This document shows, one piece after another, positions 4,443 to 6,498 of a stretch of 6,498 nucleotides of DNA. The notes below the pieces were generated by a model. That model searched no databases. It was not told the DNA's origin and saw nothing but the letters and a program-made list of their open reading frames with translations. The stretch is from Comamonadaceae bacterium (lineage in GTDB: Bacteria; Pseudomonadota; Gammaproteobacteria; Burkholderiales; Burkholderiaceae_C), in assembly GCA_027490485.1 (NCBI GenBank), contig JAIXYA010000129.1, positions 1-6,498 on the forward strand. The letters are read 5' to 3'. The position numbers and the translations under genes are program-made. Every line of letters starts with the position of its first letter. Within the stretch, counting starts at the first letter, position 1.

Positions 4443-6498
4443 TTATTGACAGGCCTCACAGGTAGGGTCATCAATACCGCACACCTTGATGTCAGTTGCC
4501 GGTGCTTGCGCTTGAACTTGCGCACGAGCGCTTGCTGCAGCAATTTCCATGGCGCTCAAACCGGAGCCAGAGCCAGAGGCCACAGCGTTGTGCGAACCGG
4601 ATTGAACCGTGGATTTTTCAACCTGTGTAGCGCTGGTGGTGCGCAAATAGTAGGTGGTTTTGAGGCCGCGCAGCCATGCAAGCTTGTAGGTTTCGTCGAG
4701 TTTTTTGCCTGATGCGCCGGCCATATAGATATTGAGGGATTGCGCTTGGTCTATCCATTTTTGACGACGTGCTGCAGCCTCGACCAACCATTGGGTTTCC
4801 ACTTCAAAGGCGGTTGCATACAAATCTTTGAGGTCTTGGGGGACGCGGTCTATGGGTCGCAAAGAGCCGTCAAAGTGTTTGAGATCCATGACCATCACAT
4901 CGTCCCAAAGGCCAAGGCGTTTGAGATCTTTCACCAAATAGGCGTTGATGATGGTGAACTCACCTGACAGATTGGACTTGACAGACAGGTTGCCAAAACA
5001 GGGTTCAATCGAGGCGTCAACGCCTACGATATTGGAGATGGTGGCCGTCGGCGCAATCGCGACACAGTTGGAGTTGCGCATACCGTCAGTTTTGATTTTT
5101 TGACGCAACGCTTCCCAGTCCAAGGTGGTGCTGCGATCTGCTTCAATATAACCACCGCGGGCTTTTTCCAGCAGGTCCAGGGTGTCCAATGGGAGAATGC
5201 CCTGATCCCATAAGGACCCTTGGTAGGTGGAGTAACGACCACGCTCTTTGGCAAGCTCTGTGGAGGCCCAGTAAGCGTAATAGCAAACAGCTTCCATGGA
5301 GCGATCGGCGAATTCAACCGCCGCTTTGGATGCATAAGGTACACGCATTTCATACAGACTGTCTTGAAAAGCCATGATGCCCATGCCAACGGGACGGTGT
5401 TTGAAGTTGGAGTCGCGGGCTTTCTTGACAGCGTAGTAGTTGATGTCGATCACGTTATCGAGCATGCGCATGGCAGTATTGACTGTGCGCTTGAGTTTGT
5501 CGTGGTCCAGTTCAGGGCCAAGGGCGCCTTGTTTAAGATGTTGAATGAGGTTGACCGAGCCCAAGTTGCAAACAGCGGTTTCAGTGTCGCTGGTATTGAG
5601 GGTGATTTCAGTACACAAATTGGAGGAATGCACCACGCCGACATGTTGCTGTGGTGAGCGCACATTGCAGGCGTCTTTGAAAGTGATCCAAGGATGGCCT
5701 GTTTCAAACAGCATGGTCAGCATCTTGCGCCACAGATCGGCAGCTTGCAAAGTCTTGGTTGGCTGAATCAGTCCTTGCTTGGCTTGTGTTTCATAGTTGG
5801 TATAGGCCTTCTCAAACTCACTGCCAAATTTATCGTGCAAATCTGGCGTGGTTGAAGGAGAGAACAAGGTCCACTCGCCTTTTTCCATGACGCGGCGCAT
5901 AAACAGGTCGGGGATCCAGTTGGCGGTGTTCATGTCGTGCGTGCGGCGACGGTCATCACCGGTGTTTTTGCGCAACTCTAAGAACTCTTCAATATCCAAG
6001 TGCCAAGTTTCCAAATAGGTGCAGACAGCGCCTTTGCGTTTGCCGCCTTGGTTGACTGCCACTGCGGTGTCATTGACGACCTTGAGGAAGGGCACAACGC
6101 CTTGCGACTCGCCGTTCGTGCCCTTGATGTGGGAACCCAAGGCGCGCACACGAGACCAGTCGTTGCCCAAACCGCCAGCAAATTTGGAAAGCAATGCGTT
6201 TTCTTTGATGGACTCGTAAATGCCGTCTAAATCATCAGGCACGGTGGTCAAGTAGCAGCTAGACAGCTGTGGACGCAAAGTACCGCTGTTGAAAAGAGTG
6301 GGTGTGCTGGACATGAAGTCAAAGGAAGACAGCACTTCATAAAACTCGATTGCACGCTCTTCGCGGTTGACCTCGCCCAGCGACAAGCCCATGGCTACGC
6401 GCATGAAAAACGACTGAGGCAATTCGATGCGCTGCTGGCGTACATGTAAGAAATAGCGGTCATACAAGGTTTGCAAGCCGAGGTAATCGAACTGAAGA
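4443..6498 (-). CDS. nrdA: Class I ribonucleoside-diphosphate reductase, alpha subunit NrdA (N-terminus beyond window)
   Basis: The catalytic subunit of class I ribonucleotide reductase. 684 residues are visible, starting [19 protein letters not shown] from the first whole codon at 6497; the start codon and any N-terminal ATP-cone lie outside. The TTG at 6476 is an internal Leu. In visible numbering, and by alignment with E. coli, the key residues are all present. SSCYL carries Cys81 (E. coli C225), and NLCTE carries Asn293, the thiyl-radical Cys295 and Glu297 (N437/C439/E441). AVCNLGS carries Cys310 (C462), and TTYYLR carries the radical-relay pair Tyr616-Tyr617 (Y730/Y731). A flexible Ser/Gly then Ala/Gln-rich linker (about 632-667) leads to the C-terminal redox pair CEAC (Cys680, Cys683), which thioredoxin or glutaredoxin would re-reduce. 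The gene runs into nrdB on the same strand, forming an nrdAB operon. NrdR boxes would be upstream, out of view. Confidence 0.97.
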   Translation of the reverse strand, partial: LQFDYLGLQTLYDRYFLHVRQQRIELPQSFFMRVAMGLSLGEVNREERAIEFYEVLSSFDFMSSTPTLFNSGTLRPQLSSCYLTTVPDDLDGIYESIKENALLSKFAGGLGNDWSRVRALGSHIKGTNGESQGVVPFLKVVNDTAVAVNQGGKRKGAVCTYLETWHLDIEEFLELRKNTGDDRRRTHDMNTANWIPDLFMRRVMEKGEWTLFSPSTTPDLHDKFGSEFEKAYTNYETQAKQGLIQPTKTLQAADLWRKMLTMLFETGHPWITFKDACNVRSPQQHVGVVHSSNLCTEITLNTSDTETAVCNLGSVNLIQHLKQGALGPELDHDKLKRTVNTAMRMLDNVIDINYYAVKKARDSNFKHRPVGMGIMAFQDSLYEMRVPYASKAAVEFADRSMEAVCYYAYWASTELAKERGRYSTYQGSLWDQGILPLDTLDLLEKARGGYIEADRSTTLDWEALRQKIKTDGMRNSNCVAIAPTATISNIVGVDASIEPCFGNLSVKSNLSGEFTIINAYLVKDLKRLGLWDDVMVMDLKHFDGSLRPIDRVPQDLKDLYATAFEVETQWLVEAAARRQKWIDQAQSLNIYMAGASGKKLDETYKLAWLRGLKTTYYLRTTSATQVEKSTVQSGSHNAVASGSGSGLSAMEIAAASARAQVQAQAPATDIKVCGIDDPTCEACQ

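Noticed and set aside
5220..5657. 145-codon open frame on the + strand over nrdA
   Set aside because: Antisense to strongly conserved NrdA catalytic sequence; no start signals.

Overview
The window looks like ordinary core chromosome of a betaproteobacterium, most likely order Burkholderiales and family Comamonadaceae (a Limnohabitans-, Rhodoferax- or Curvibacter-like organism). The grounds are moderate GC, Burkholderiales-type protein sequences (a lysine/alanine/proline histone H1-like protein with a fixed non-basic tail, and NrdB with a long N-terminal extension), and the gene order. The taxonomic call is inference from recognised protein styles; no database search was possible. I see no mobile element, tRNA, rRNA, CRISPR array or sign of horizontal transfer.

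Layout, left half (+ strand): the 3' part of prmA (ribosomal protein L11 methyltransferase, cut by the left edge), a zinc-ribbon/DUF3426 single-pass membrane protein starting 11 nt after it, and a PfkB-family kinase that closely resembles bacterial adenosine kinase, 17 nt further on. The tight spacing suggests one transcript.

Layout, right half (- strand, reading right to left): nrdA (class I ribonucleotide reductase alpha subunit, N-terminus beyond the right edge), a 133-nt spacer, nrdB (beta subunit), a 178-nt spacer, and a gene for a 134-residue histone H1-like protein. The two transcription units converge at about 2477-2532, where a strong hairpin with a 7-U tract terminates the leftward (H1-like) transcript. 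Its U-tract is antisense to the kinase stop codon.

How the genes work together: NrdA and NrdB form the enzyme that makes all four deoxyribonucleotides, with every key catalytic residue visible. The H1-like protein probably coats and compacts the nucleoid. The kinase would salvage adenosine to AMP. PrmA trimethylates ribosomal protein L11.

I found no new multi-gene system. The points worth a second look are small: 9- and 10-A homopolymers in the H1-like gene where slippage in either direction gives truncated proteins lacking the tail; a 48-bp tandem repeat in that gene; several hairpins in the - strand spacers whose single imperfect pair is a G-U wobble only in the - strand RNA; and short leader-like reading frames just ahead of nrdB.
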